A stretch of 62,617 nucleotides of DNA from positions 1-62,617 of the forward strand of contig JAJSLK010000079.1 of assembly GCA_021272165.1 (NCBI GenBank), written 5' to 3'. The DNA is from Methylacidiphilales bacterium (lineage in GTDB: Bacteria; Verrucomicrobiota; Verrucomicrobiia; Methylacidiphilales; UBA1321). Both the position numbers and the translations under genes were made by a program. Positions 33,993 through 41,008 of the stretch are shown piece after piece. The notes under the pieces are model-generated. The model saw only the letters and a list, made by a program, of their open reading frames with translations, made no database searches and was not told where the DNA came from. Positions within the stretch are counted from its first letter, which is position 1; the number at the start of each line of letters is the position of its first letter.

Positions 33993-34151
33993 ATGAAAAT
34001 CAAATCTACGAAGAGAACCTGGACGTTCGGTGAATTCGTCACAAGTGTTTACGATGCCTGCGATAACCGCAATGCTGGTAGAGTCGTGCAGTTCGCCATC
34101 AAAGCGCACATCATGGAATTTTGCCGGCAAGAACGTGTGACGACGGCCTGA
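33993..34151 (+). CDS. small basic protein, unknown
   Basis: This is 52 residues from the ATG at 33993 to TGA 34151. It has a basic start (MKIKSTKRTWTFGEFVTSVY) followed by DACDNRNAGRVVQFAIKAHI. It is predicted soluble and helical with no signal peptide. I know no function. It is supported as a gene by a good start directly behind operator 6 and by a balanced, protein-like composition. Confidence 0.55.
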   Translation: MKIKSTKRTWTFGEFVTSVYDACDNRNAGRVVQFAIKAHIMEFCRQERVTTA

Positions 34152-34288
34152 AGGTTTCAAATTCCAAAGGGGACCTCACTCTTCAACATTACAAATCCGA
34201 GTTGATGGGTCCAAGAGTTGATCTGCTTTTGAGGGTATTGAACCGTGGGATTTACGAATCACTGAGCCTCGCGGCGGGTTTCAGTCAT

Positions 34289-34306
34289 CTGGGGTATTCA
34301 CCCCAT
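34289..34306 (+). promoter_or_regulatory. putative operator 7: (C)TGGGGT-ATTC-ACCCCAT
   Basis: It matches the family except for one outermost base (C for A). It lies 33 nt upstream of the lipoprotein start at 34340, the same spacing class as operators 3, 4 and 6. Confidence 0.65.
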
Positions 34307-34339
34307 TATCGGGAAGGGAAACTTGGTTTAGGTTGCATT

Positions 34340-34684
34340 ATGAAAATTACCTGTTTTCTCGCGCTTTTTCTCCCTGTTCTTCTGACGGGATGTGCCACTG
34401 ATGGGTACTACGATGGTGGTTACGGGGGCGGGGGCTACTACGGCTCCTATCCCGGTTACTATTCCAACAACTATTATGGGCATGACTATTACCGCGGAGG
34501 CTATTACCACAATGCCAATTACAGTCATGGCGGCAGTTACCATCGCAGTGGCCATACCCGCAGTGGGACAACACATTCGACACACATTTCCAATTCTCAG
34601 CACGCCAGCGTCTCCGGCGGCAGCCATCAAACCCAGGGTGGAGGAGGCAGCAGAAACGGAAATGGCGGCGGCGATAAGCACTAG
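34340..34684 (+). CDS. small Gly/Tyr/His-rich lipoprotein
   Basis: This is 114 residues from the ATG at 34340. The signal peptide ends in the lipobox LTGC (Cys18). The mature part is low complexity: GGYGGGGYYGSYPGYYSNNY, then HNANYSHGGSYHRSGH, then a Ser/Thr/His and Gly-rich tail. It is probably surface-exposed or periplasmic. Tyrosine- and histidine-rich tracts could bind metals or polymers, but this is inference. It lies behind operator 7 and 12 nt before the PRC-barrel gene. Confidence 0.7.
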   Translation: MKITCFLALFLPVLLTGCATDGYYDGGYGGGGYYGSYPGYYSNNYYGHDYYRGGYYHNANYSHGGSYHRSGHTRSGTTHSTHISNSQHASVSGGSHQTQGGGGSRNGNGGGDKH

Positions 34685-34696
34685 AACGGGCCCTTT

Positions 34697-35443
34697 ATGT
34701 TACAAAATATCAAAAAACTTTATGGGATAGGGCTCCATGCGCTGGACGGCAAAATTGGTCATGTGCAGGACTTTTATTTTGACGACCAAGATTGGACCGT
34801 TCGTTACGTGATCGCAGACACGGGCTCCTGGTTGTCTGGGCGACAGGTGCTCCTATCTCCCCATGCCTTCGGCAGCCCCCAGGAGGGTGGAAGACTCCTG
34901 CAAGTGAATCTGACCCGGGAACAAATTGAGAACAGTCCTTCGATTGAGTCGCACATGCCGGTGTCTCGACAATACGAAGAGGAGTATCACCGCTATTATG
35001 GCTGGCCCTGCTATTGGCAAGGCGGAGGATTGTGGGGCCCAAACGCCATTCCCATTTTAGAAACACCAAGGGAAGCACTTCCTGATAAAACAGTCGCTAC
35101 TAACGGTTCGCGAATCAAAGGAACCGATGAGCATTTGCGAAGCACGCTCAACGTGGATGGCTATCGCCTTGAGGCGCGCGATGGGAAGATAGGTCATGTC
35201 TGCAATTTTATGATGGATGCCCAGAGCTGGGCTATTAAGAAACTGGTCATTAAAACCGGTCATTGGCTTGCCGGCAAAGAGGTTGAAATACCGACCAGCG
35301 AAATTGAGAGGATCAGTTATGACGAATCCACGGTGTTCGTTAATTTGACGGGAAAAATGGTTGAACTAAGCCCCTGGCACCGCTCGATTTCAGGTGATGC
35401 GGAGATTACCGCCACCGAGTCAATCCAACACGATCTCTTATGA
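34697..35443 (+). CDS. protein with two PRC-barrel domains
   Basis: This 248-residue protein has two homologous halves. Residues ~9-85 carry GLHALDGKIGHVQDFYFDDQ and residues ~150-225 carry RLEARDGKIGHVCNFMMDAQ. Each is followed by W-x-(I/V)-(K/R)-x-L/Y-V and the turn TGSWLSGRQV or TGHWLAGKEV. This is the PRC-barrel signature. No membrane spans are seen. Such proteins are common in soil bacteria next to stress genes, with unproven function. Its stop overlaps the next gene by 4 nt. Confidence 0.88.
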   Translation: MLQNIKKLYGIGLHALDGKIGHVQDFYFDDQDWTVRYVIADTGSWLSGRQVLLSPHAFGSPQEGGRLLQVNLTREQIENSPSIESHMPVSRQYEEEYHRYYGWPCYWQGGGLWGPNAIPILETPREALPDKTVATNGSRIKGTDEHLRSTLNVDGYRLEARDGKIGHVCNFMMDAQSWAIKKLVIKTGHWLAGKEVEIPTSEIERISYDESTVFVNLTGKMVELSPWHRSISGDAEITATESIQHDLL

Positions 35444-35628
35444 ATAAACTTACTGTCTCCCAAAAGGCACTACACGAGCTGCAACGAAAAGCCAATGAGG
35501 CCAACCTAAGTCCAAGGCCGCAAAAGCGCGATAATACATTTTCTCAATCCCGAGATGTGCGGGAAGACCGGGACACACGCCAAATGAAGACGACCCATAA
35601 ATCAGGAACATTTCCGCACGCCAAATAA
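35440..35628 (+). CDS. small hydrophilic protein, unknown
   Basis: This is 62 residues, highly charged and probably disordered (KALHELQRKANEANLSPRPQ, then Arg/Asp-rich). Its ATG overlaps the stop of the PRC-barrel gene (ATGA), which supports translation. No family is recognised. Confidence 0.5.
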   Translation: MNKLTVSQKALHELQRKANEANLSPRPQKRDNTFSQSRDVREDRDTRQMKTTHKSGTFPHAK

Positions 35629-35636
35629 ATTTATTT

Positions 35637-36047
35637 ATGAAAACAGACCCATCAAAGGAAGCTGCCTTGATCATTAACTCCACCGGTGTCGGCACAGTGA
35701 CCCGCAAGATGGTCCGGGAGAGAGCGACAGAACTGGCGATCATCAACGGTCGTGCCGCGCACGACGTGTCTGCATCTGATTGGGCACAGGCCAAGCGGGA
35801 ATTAACGGGTGAACCGGAGGAGAGCCCGAATGACCTCCTTCTTAAATCCGCACCGGAATCCGAACGTTGGGATACATTGCCCGGCTCAACCGGACATATT
35901 GTGCCCGTGGCTTCCATTGATGGCGAAGACGACGACGGACGCAGCATTGCGGAAAAGCTCGTTGAGGAGGGAGTACAGGAAGCTGAACACGACCAAATGC
36001 TTCAAGCTGCTCGAGCCAAGGAGAAACAAGATCAGCGTGGAGATTGA
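35637..36047 (+). CDS. conserved-looking soluble protein, unknown
   Basis: This is 136 residues. The N-terminus (TRKMVRERATELAIINGR, then SDWAQAKRELTGEPE) resembles DUF2934-type sequences, with a W-x-x-A-x-x-x-L helix. The middle has APESERWDTLPGSTGHIVPV, and the acidic end has LVEEGVQEAEHDQMLQAARA. It is soluble with no signal peptide. I have seen similarly built proteins in related genomes but know no function. It follows the two preceding genes closely, so it is probably in the same transcript. Confidence 0.6.
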   Translation: MKTDPSKEAALIINSTGVGTVTRKMVRERATELAIINGRAAHDVSASDWAQAKRELTGEPEESPNDLLLKSAPESERWDTLPGSTGHIVPVASIDGEDDDGRSIAEKLVEEGVQEAEHDQMLQAARAKEKQDQRGD

Positions 36048-36104
36048 GAGTGTTTTGATACTAGTGGAAACGTCCACGTCGGCCTTTTTAACTAATGACC
36101 TTGG

Positions 36105-36359
36105 ATGAGAATGAATCAGACCGCTTTTCGCGCCAATTGGGAACGTCTGTGTTCCATACTGTCAAAAGGTTGCGCTTCGCGTGGAACTCTTAAGGCTTTG
36201 ATTCGTGAAGACGAAAGCGCCGTTGGCTACGATCGTAACGACGTCCGTGCGAAAGCCAAAAAATGGCTGATAGCTCATGGGTCATCGCTGGCCGCAGAGG
36301 ACATTCTTCTGGCAAGGGATCACTTTGGTTATCTGCTTCCGATAGGGTGGGGAACTTAG
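36105..36359 (+). CDS. small protein, unknown
   Basis: This is 84 residues (an alternative ATG lies 6 nt later). It contains NWERLCSILSKGCASRGTL and VRAKAKKWLIAHGSSLAAED, and is predicted mostly helical and soluble. No family is recognised. It ends 9 nt before operator 8. Confidence 0.5.
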   Translation: MRMNQTAFRANWERLCSILSKGCASRGTLKALIREDESAVGYDRNDVRAKAKKWLIAHGSSLAAEDILLARDHFGYLLPIGWGT

Positions 36360-36368
36360 AATTATTTT

Positions 36369-36386
36369 ATGGGGTGTTCACCCCAT
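36369..36386 (+). promoter_or_regulatory. putative operator 8: ATGGGGT-GTTC-ACCCCAT
   Basis: A perfect 7-4-7 palindrome just downstream of the 36105 gene and 142 nt upstream of the SPFH gene. This is the longest spacing in the family, so it may act on an SPFH promoter with a long leader. Confidence 0.65.
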
Positions 36387-36528
36387 AGCGACTCGGCCTC
36401 AACAGGATTATCTTCATTCTCACGAGCAGCGGCTGGAAAAACGCAAAGACGGGATAACTCAGTCGTCTCCGACTATTTGGATGGTTAACAAACTATGCTC
36501 CTGCATCAAGCGATAGAAAGGTGACGGT

Positions 36529-37494
36529 ATGAGACACAACGGATCATTTGGAGTATTGGTATTTGTCATTATTGCGGGCCTTGGAGAAACCTTGGCGTTT
36601 CTCGTCAACGACATAGCTGGGAATGTCGTCGCAATTGGAATCGGCGTTGTTGCCTTCGTGGTTGCCATGATCGCTTCCTCCGCCATTCGGGTTGCCGACC
36701 AGTGGGACAGAGCGGTGATCTTGCGCCTGGGGCAATTCCACGCGCTAAAGGGGCCTGGCCTGTTTTTTATCATTCCGGTGATCGATGCCATTCCTTACTG
36801 GATTGACATCCGTGTCATCACAACTGGCTTTAAAGCGGAAAAAACGCTGACCAAGGATACGGTTCCCGTGGATGTGGATGCCGTGCTGTTCTGGAAGGTC
36901 GTCGATCCCAAGAAAGCGGCCCTGGATGTGGCCGACTATCAAAGTGCGATAGGATGGGCTTCCCAAACTGCACTCCGCGATGTCATCGGCAAAACTATGC
37001 TTTCCGACATGCTGGAAGGTCGGGACAAAATCAGCGGCCTGTTACAAAAGATTATTGATGAGCGCACCGAGCCTTGGGGCATCAATGTCATTTCCGTTGA
37101 AGTAAAGGACGTTTTGATTCCTTCGGGCCTGGAAGACGCGATGTCAATGCAGGCCCAGGCGGAAAGAGAGCGTCAGGCACGGGTGATTTTGGGTGACGCC
37201 GAGCGACAGATCGCGGAGAAATTTGCCGAAGCAGGCAAAAGTTATGAGCACAATCCTATTGCCTTTCATTTGCGGGCCATGAACATGCTTTATGAGGGTC
37301 TCAAGGAGAATGCCACTATCGTCATCGTTCCCAGCACCGCCGTGGAGAGCATGCAACTGGGCGGTCTTGCTGGCATGACGGCGCTAACCATGGGGTTGGG
37401 CCAGGAGTCCCCCAACAAACTTCCGGGGCGGGTCCATGGACTTCCCGAACAAACCAATGGACACCAGCAGAGCGAACTCAAGCAACCGGAATAA
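36529..37494 (+). CDS. SPFH/Band 7 (stomatin/slipin-like) membrane protein
   Basis: This is 321 residues. Two hydrophobic segments at the start (LVFVIIAGLGETLAFLV and VVAIGIGVVAFVVAMIA) anchor it. The SPFH domain follows: VADQWDRAVILRLGQFHALK, GPGLFFIIPVIDAI, KDTVPVDVDAVLFWKVVDPK, then LREVI-type TALRDVIGKTMLSDML and the coiled helix QAQAERERQARVILGDAERQ. It is typical of bacterial slipins that organise membrane microdomains. The usual NfeD partner is not next to it. The C-terminal ~40 residues are Gln/Pro-rich and unstructured. Confidence 0.9.
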   Translation: MRHNGSFGVLVFVIIAGLGETLAFLVNDIAGNVVAIGIGVVAFVVAMIASSAIRVADQWDRAVILRLGQFHALKGPGLFFIIPVIDAIPYWIDIRVITTGFKAEKTLTKDTVPVDVDAVLFWKVVDPKKAALDVADYQSAIGWASQTALRDVIGKTMLSDMLEGRDKISGLLQKIIDERTEPWGINVISVEVKDVLIPSGLEDAMSMQAQAERERQARVILGDAERQIAEKFAEAGKSYEHNPIAFHLRAMNMLYEGLKENATIVIVPSTAVESMQLGGLAGMTALTMGLGQESPNKLPGRVHGLPEQTNGHQQSELKQPE

Positions 37495-37647
37495 TTTGAT
37501 GAGTACGCTGGGATTGTAACAGTACCGCAGGATTCCGAGAAAGCGCCTCCCTAATGGCTCCTCTGATGTAACGATTACTTTAAAAAACGATCTGATGAAA
37601 GAAAAGCACGATACATTCGATCAATAACGTAAATTATAGGGAACTTT

Positions 37648-37866
37648 ATGATAAAGATGACAGGCATTATTTTAGTTATTTTGGGCATATTAGCGCTCAT
37701 TTACCAAGGATTCAGCTATACGGAAACGAAGCAAGATGCCCAGATCGGATCGCTTACTATTCAGCACGACGAAACGAAAACGATTCCGATTGCTCCCATT
37801 GTCGGAGGCGTGCTTGTCGCCGCCGGGGCCATTACCCTGTTTACGGGTAATCGTCGCAATTCGTAA
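37648..37866 (+). CDS. small two-span membrane protein (DUF3185-like)
   Basis: This is 72 residues with a first span GIILVILGILALIYQGFSYT and a second span PIVGGVLVAAGAITLFTG. A short charged loop (TKQDAQIGSLTIQHDETKTI) joins them. This build is common among tiny inner-membrane proteins often labelled DUF3185-like. The function is unknown. It probably belongs to the same stress or envelope group as its left neighbours. Confidence 0.7.
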   Translation: MIKMTGIILVILGILALIYQGFSYTETKQDAQIGSLTIQHDETKTIPIAPIVGGVLVAAGAITLFTGNRRNS

Positions 37867-37890
37867 CCGCGCTAATCAGAAAACCTAAAT

Positions 37891-38109
37891 ATGATTATGA
37901 CAACCCTCATTGAAAAGGATTCTCCCGTCCCGGTTCTAATCGTCACAGGTGCCATATTCTTGCTTCTCATTGGGGGCACACTGGGTCTCGCCTATGCAGG
38001 CGGAGTCTTTACTGGAAAGAACGAAGTAGCCGCAAATGACAAGAGACTCGTGGATCAAGCCCTTCTCCATACCTCACATTCCGTCGCCCCAGAACCCACG
38101 AAGCCCTGA
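37891..38109 (+). CDS. small single-span membrane protein, unknown
   Basis: This is 72 residues with one hydrophobic helix (VLIVTGAIFLLLIGGTLGLA) and a polar C-terminal tail. It lies 24 nt after the preceding membrane peptide on the same strand, so it is likely co-transcribed. No family is recognised. Confidence 0.5.
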   Translation: MIMTTLIEKDSPVPVLIVTGAIFLLLIGGTLGLAYAGGVFTGKNEVAANDKRLVDQALLHTSHSVAPEPTKP

Positions 38110-38296
38110 CGTTCCGACAAGCTTCCCCGTTGTCGAGGACAGTGCTGGATGGAGGAGGGCCCGTGCATTGAAACGTTCGGATGAATAGGGAAAGCCAACC
38201 CACTTAGGTGTGGCATGTGAGGTACCAAGAAGCTGCACCTGGATTTGTTTTACTGTTACGTTGGCTTCTCGCCTGCGGTGGTTGCCTCATTTGGGA

Positions 38297-38320
38297 GGAG
38301 TTGGCAGCAATGCCAACTCC
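38297..38320. other. perfect inverted repeat GGAGTTGGCA-GCAA-TGCCAACTCC
   Basis: Ten-base arms around a 4-nt loop lie in the 248-nt gap between the + strand membrane peptide and the - strand DUF2750 gene. It could be a bidirectional terminator hairpin, although no clear T-run follows on either side. It marks the boundary between the stress cluster and the RHS-tip region. Confidence 0.5.
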
Positions 38321-38357
38321 TTACCCGACCGGTGGATTTTGGCTGCCTCTTTTTCCT

Positions 38358-38744
38358 CTATTCAATTCTTGAAAGCTCTTGCTTAAGGTCTGCCTCAAAT
38401 TGCTTTAGATCAGGAGTGACTCCTTGGTTTTGAGGAGTTGGAAAAACACCTACAAGGATTCCAGATCGAGCAAAATCGGGAAGCAATTCATCAAGTAATC
38501 GATCTAGATCAATTTCGCGGGGTTGATACTGAGACCAATCTTCAAGAGCACATTTCTCTGCGTAAACGTCGGCGGGCCAAATCGGAAAGACCTGATCACC
38601 TTCGCCGGTGGCAGCCATGGCCCATCCATCATTCCATAAGCCCCATACTTTACGCTGATCGGCAGCCACCTTGATAAAATGGGAATACCGATCAGCGCCA
38701 GGGAGTCGCAAGATCGCCTCTAGCTTTTTTTCGTTTATTTTCAT
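38358..38744 (-). CDS. DUF2750 protein, putative immunity protein of RHS tip 1
   Basis: This is 128 residues. It shows the DUF2750 pattern: RYSHFIKVAADQRKVWGLWN, a GWAMAATGEGDQVFPIWPAD block, EKCALEDW and IDLDRLLDELLPDF. It is soluble, with no signal. DUF2750 genes are often found behind polymorphic toxin tips. Here its ATG overlaps the stop of tip 1 by 4 nt, the expected toxin-then-immunity order. The immunity role is inferred from this context. Confidence 0.75.
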   Translation of the reverse strand: MKINEKKLEAILRLPGADRYSHFIKVAADQRKVWGLWNDGWAMAATGEGDQVFPIWPADVYAEKCALEDWSQYQPREIDLDRLLDELLPDFARSGILVGVFPTPQNQGVTPDLKQFEADLKQELSRIE

Positions 38745-39418
38745 TCTGTCACTGGCCGTTCTTTGTTTGCACGGCCTTGGTCATCGTATTTGTGCTGAGT
38801 CCTATGCAAATCACGATCTTGCAAATTGGAATGTTTGTAGCTGTAGCCTTTGGCTGCTTCACGTCCACGCTCGTGCGCAAGGTCTTTGCCTGGCGGGTTT
38901 CTGATTGTATCCCGATTACCGTTTTTAACTTGTCGCTGCTCATTTTTTATCCACCCGCGATCTGCGGATGATGCCTTGGGATCATTAGCAACTTCTTTGA
39001 GACGCGCCTGCTTACCAGTCCTTCCCGCATTGTCTGTCTGCGCATCATCCTGCGGTTTCTGAGGAGTAGGCGGATTGGAATCGCCGGTCTTCTCCTTATT
39101 GTCATCGGTTTCCTGCTTTTGGGTTTCGGAGCCTGGGGTATTTGATTTTTCCGCCTCCATTTCCTTTGCGACGTCCCCTGCGATCTCGTCGTCTGACTTT
39201 AAAGTGGTTTGAGGATTCAGGGTGGGCCCACCCGGGAGCGAAATTGTCGGCGTCGGTCCAGACGGTGCCTGGCTCGGAGGGGGATTCTCCTTCTCGTATT
39301 CCTCCGATCCAAAGATTGGCTTCCCGTCCGCATCGCGCTCCGGATCGTTATTTCTAAGGCCTGCTCCGCTCTCCACGATGTCGTCTTCCTCACTTCCAAC
39401 TACTCTCTCGTCTTGCAA
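38741..39418 (-). CDS. orphan RHS C-terminal toxin tip 1 (Ntox8-like)
   Basis: The frame can be read back to 39444, where it starts WTSFDPEGL, the junction that ends RHS cores, but no ATG exists. The first possible start is the TTG at 39416-39418. A ~130-residue Pro/Glu/Asp-rich linker leads to the toxin domain (~last 90 residues): SADRGWIKNEQRQVKNG, NIR-type IRNPPGKDLAHERGREAAKG, YSYKHSNLQDRDLH, HKYDDQGRANKERP. From memory this resembles bacterial toxin 8 (Ntox8), with conserved His/Arg/Lys. Without the RHS shell it is probably a silent cassette that could be swapped onto a full RHS gene. Confidence 0.65.
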   Translation of the reverse strand: MQDERVVGSEEDDIVESGAGLRNNDPERDADGKPIFGSEEYEKENPPPSQAPSGPTPTISLPGGPTLNPQTTLKSDDEIAGDVAKEMEAEKSNTPGSETQKQETDDNKEKTGDSNPPTPQKPQDDAQTDNAGRTGKQARLKEVANDPKASSADRGWIKNEQRQVKNGNRDTIRNPPGKDLAHERGREAAKGYSYKHSNLQDRDLHRTQHKYDDQGRANKERPVTE

Positions 39419-39660
39419 CCCCTCCGGATCAAAGCTGGTCCAAAGTGTTGACCCTGGTGCCCTCCGTCGTAACCAGCGGGCTTTTCTCTGGTGCGATCAA
39501 CAGGTTAGGCGGCAACTTTCCGGCAGCGGAGCAGGCGGCTAAGGAAAAAATTCCAGACGCGGTTTTTCAGGCAACAGCAGAGCCTTCCAGAGCATTTCAA
39601 AGAGCAGGCGCCGATAGTCCATCCGCATTCGCGGTGGCGGCGATGGGATGAGGATAGGTC
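39419..39660. repeat. diverged ~240-bp repeat, copy A (upstream of RHS tip 1)
   Basis: This segment is paralogous to 41702-41940. The best core, 39553-39605 against 41836-41887, is nearly identical (53 vs 52 nt, a few changes). Both copies end exactly at the RHS junction W-T-x-F-D-x-E-G of an orphan tip. On the minus strand a short frame contains YRRLLFEMLWKALLLPEK. I do not recognise it, but it could be a decayed transposase or RHS-associated element. Confidence 0.6.
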
Positions 39661-39684
39661 AACCCGCGCGGGGCCGTCGAGCGG

Positions 39685-39912
39685 TTATTTGCGGGCCAGC
39701 GCCGCGAACTCGTCCACGGTCAGCCCGCTGGAACGAATGAGGCTGCGCAGCGTGCCTTTGGCCACTTCCCGGTGATCGGGCACGGACAGGGTGACCATGC
39801 TGCCGGATTTGATGAGGATGATGTGACTGCCGCGCTGCCGTGCCGTTTGCCAGCCGTCCTGGGCGAACGCCTTGACGACTTCACGGCCACTCAACACCGG
39901 CAGTGAAGCCAT
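39685..39912 (-). CDS. hicA: HicA-type toxin (mRNA interferase)
   Basis: This 75-residue protein contains the HicA fold elements SGREVVKAFAQDGWQ, the catalytic-histidine stretch QRGSHIILIK, and VPDHREVAKGTLRSLIRSSG. HicA proteins cleave mRNA. The order is antitoxin first: the hicB stop overlaps the hicA ATG by 1 nt (TAATG). The pair sits as an island between two RHS-tip cassettes. Confidence 0.85.
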   Translation of the reverse strand: MASLPVLSGREVVKAFAQDGWQTARQRGSHIILIKSGSMVTLSVPDHREVAKGTLRSLIRSSGLTVDEFAALARK

Positions 39913-40124
39913 TAGACCGTGACCTCAACCTGCTGGGTCTCGACCGTGAGGGGCATTCCGTGTTCGGCCCGCACTTCCAGGCACAACGCGATGGCTTCTC
40001 TGACGTTGGCCAGCGCCTCGTCGCGGGTTTGACCCTGGCTGACACAACCGGGGATCGAAGGACATTCGGCGATCCAAACGCCGTCCTCATCCCGTTCCAG
40101 GGTGGCGGTAAATTTCATATTCAT
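39912..40124 (-). CDS. hicB: HicB-type antitoxin
   Basis: This 70-residue protein is a HicB-like partial RNase-H fold: FTATLERDEDGVWIAECPSI, PGCVSQGQTRDEALANVREA, then a short acidic end. No C-terminal DNA-binding domain is present, so autoregulation would need another factor. It is immediately upstream of, and overlapping, hicA. Confidence 0.85.
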   Translation of the reverse strand: MNMKFTATLERDEDGVWIAECPSIPGCVSQGQTRDEALANVREAIALCLEVRAEHGMPLTVETQQVEVTV

Positions 40125-40263
40125 AGCTTAGGTGGTTTTTGCCGGATCATCAAGCGTCCAAGCCGCTAAAAAAGAGTGATTTGCTGCCGCCGAAAAAATG
40201 ATCTCCGGCCACGCAACCCCATGTCGAAGGCAGCGCCCAAATGCGATACGGGGCCGCGTCTTT

Positions 40264-40584
40264 TCACCCCCCATTCTCATCATCGTAAACTTTGAAAACG
40301 GCTTCGATAGGCTGTGTTTGCTTAATGACGGTGCTCGGAGGAACCACGATCTCACGCAATACGTGACGAATTACCTTTAACCCTTCGGCTAATCTGTCCT
40401 CATTTTCAATGTCCACGTCGATGATGGCCACGCCGCCCCCACTACCGCCTCCACTCACCTCTCCTAACCCAGCTTCGTCCAAAGCTTTTTCCAACGGTTC
40501 TTCGATTTCATCCCGTCCACCAAAGTTGAGCTTATTGAGGTCGTCAGCCTGCATGATGATCTGCAAAAAAACAGGTTCACTCAT
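40264..40584 (-). CDS. unknown protein behind the Imm26-like gene, possible second immunity protein
   Basis: This is 106 residues, acidic and soluble. EEPLEKALDEAGLGEVSGGG is followed by AIIDVDIENEDRLAEGLKVI and LREIVVPPSTVIKQTQPIEA. I know no family name. It starts 3 nt after the stop of the Imm26-like gene, so it is part of the tip 2 immunity operon. A second protective or adaptor function is inferred from position only. Confidence 0.6.
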   Translation of the reverse strand: MSEPVFLQIIMQADDLNKLNFGGRDEIEEPLEKALDEAGLGEVSGGGSGGGVAIIDVDIENEDRLAEGLKVIRHVLREIVVPPSTVIKQTQPIEAVFKVYDDENGG

Positions 40585-40587
40585 CGG

Positions 40588-41007
40588 CTAATTCCATTTA
40601 TTTGACCCCATTATCCGATCCACGATGTGATTTGCGTTCCAGACCGATGCTTCTTCAAGTCCTTTGCATTGCTCCTCAGTGGCAGCGTGCATCTGTCCCT
40701 TGTGGTAAGTCTCGTATGTTCCATTGATACTGTCCTTGATGAACTTCGGCGGCGGCCAAGCCGAATCTTCATCTGCAAAGGGGCGATGATCCACAACCGG
40801 CCACTCGCCAGTCTCAACAGCTCCACCGTTAAATCCGACTACGAAACGGTACTCTTCCGTTTTGGGTGGGATGTTAGGAGACTTCGACGTTTCCTTATAA
40901 ATTGCCAAGCCCGTGTCTTTAAAAACACGGCCATACGCATACGTCCCATCCGGCAAAGGGATTTGAACTACATCACCAAGTTTCGGTTTTATCTTCCTCT
41001 TTGGCAT
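40588..41007 (-). CDS. Imm26-like immunity protein of RHS tip 2
   Basis: This is 139 residues from the ATG at 41005-41007. The longer frame to 41022 would start at TTG and overlap the toxin. The N-terminal motif KLGDVVQIPLPDGTYAYGRV is the hallmark of immunity protein 26-type domains (G-D-x-x-x-I-P-L-x-D-G-x-Y-x-Y-G-R). A middle segment (DHRPFADEDSAWPPPKFI) and a charged C-terminus follow. It starts 1 nt after the toxin stop, the standard toxin-immunity arrangement. Confidence 0.75.
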   Translation of the reverse strand: MPKRKIKPKLGDVVQIPLPDGTYAYGRVFKDTGLAIYKETSKSPNIPPKTEEYRFVVGFNGGAVETGEWPVVDHRPFADEDSAWPPPKFIKDSINGTYETYHKGQMHAATEEQCKGLEEASVWNANHIVDRIMGSNKWN

Positions 41008-41008
41008 C

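Noticed and set aside
34121..34339. upstream extension of the 34340 lipoprotein frame
   Set aside because: The extension overlaps operator 7 and lacks a signal; the ATG at 34340 gives a proper lipoprotein signal peptide.
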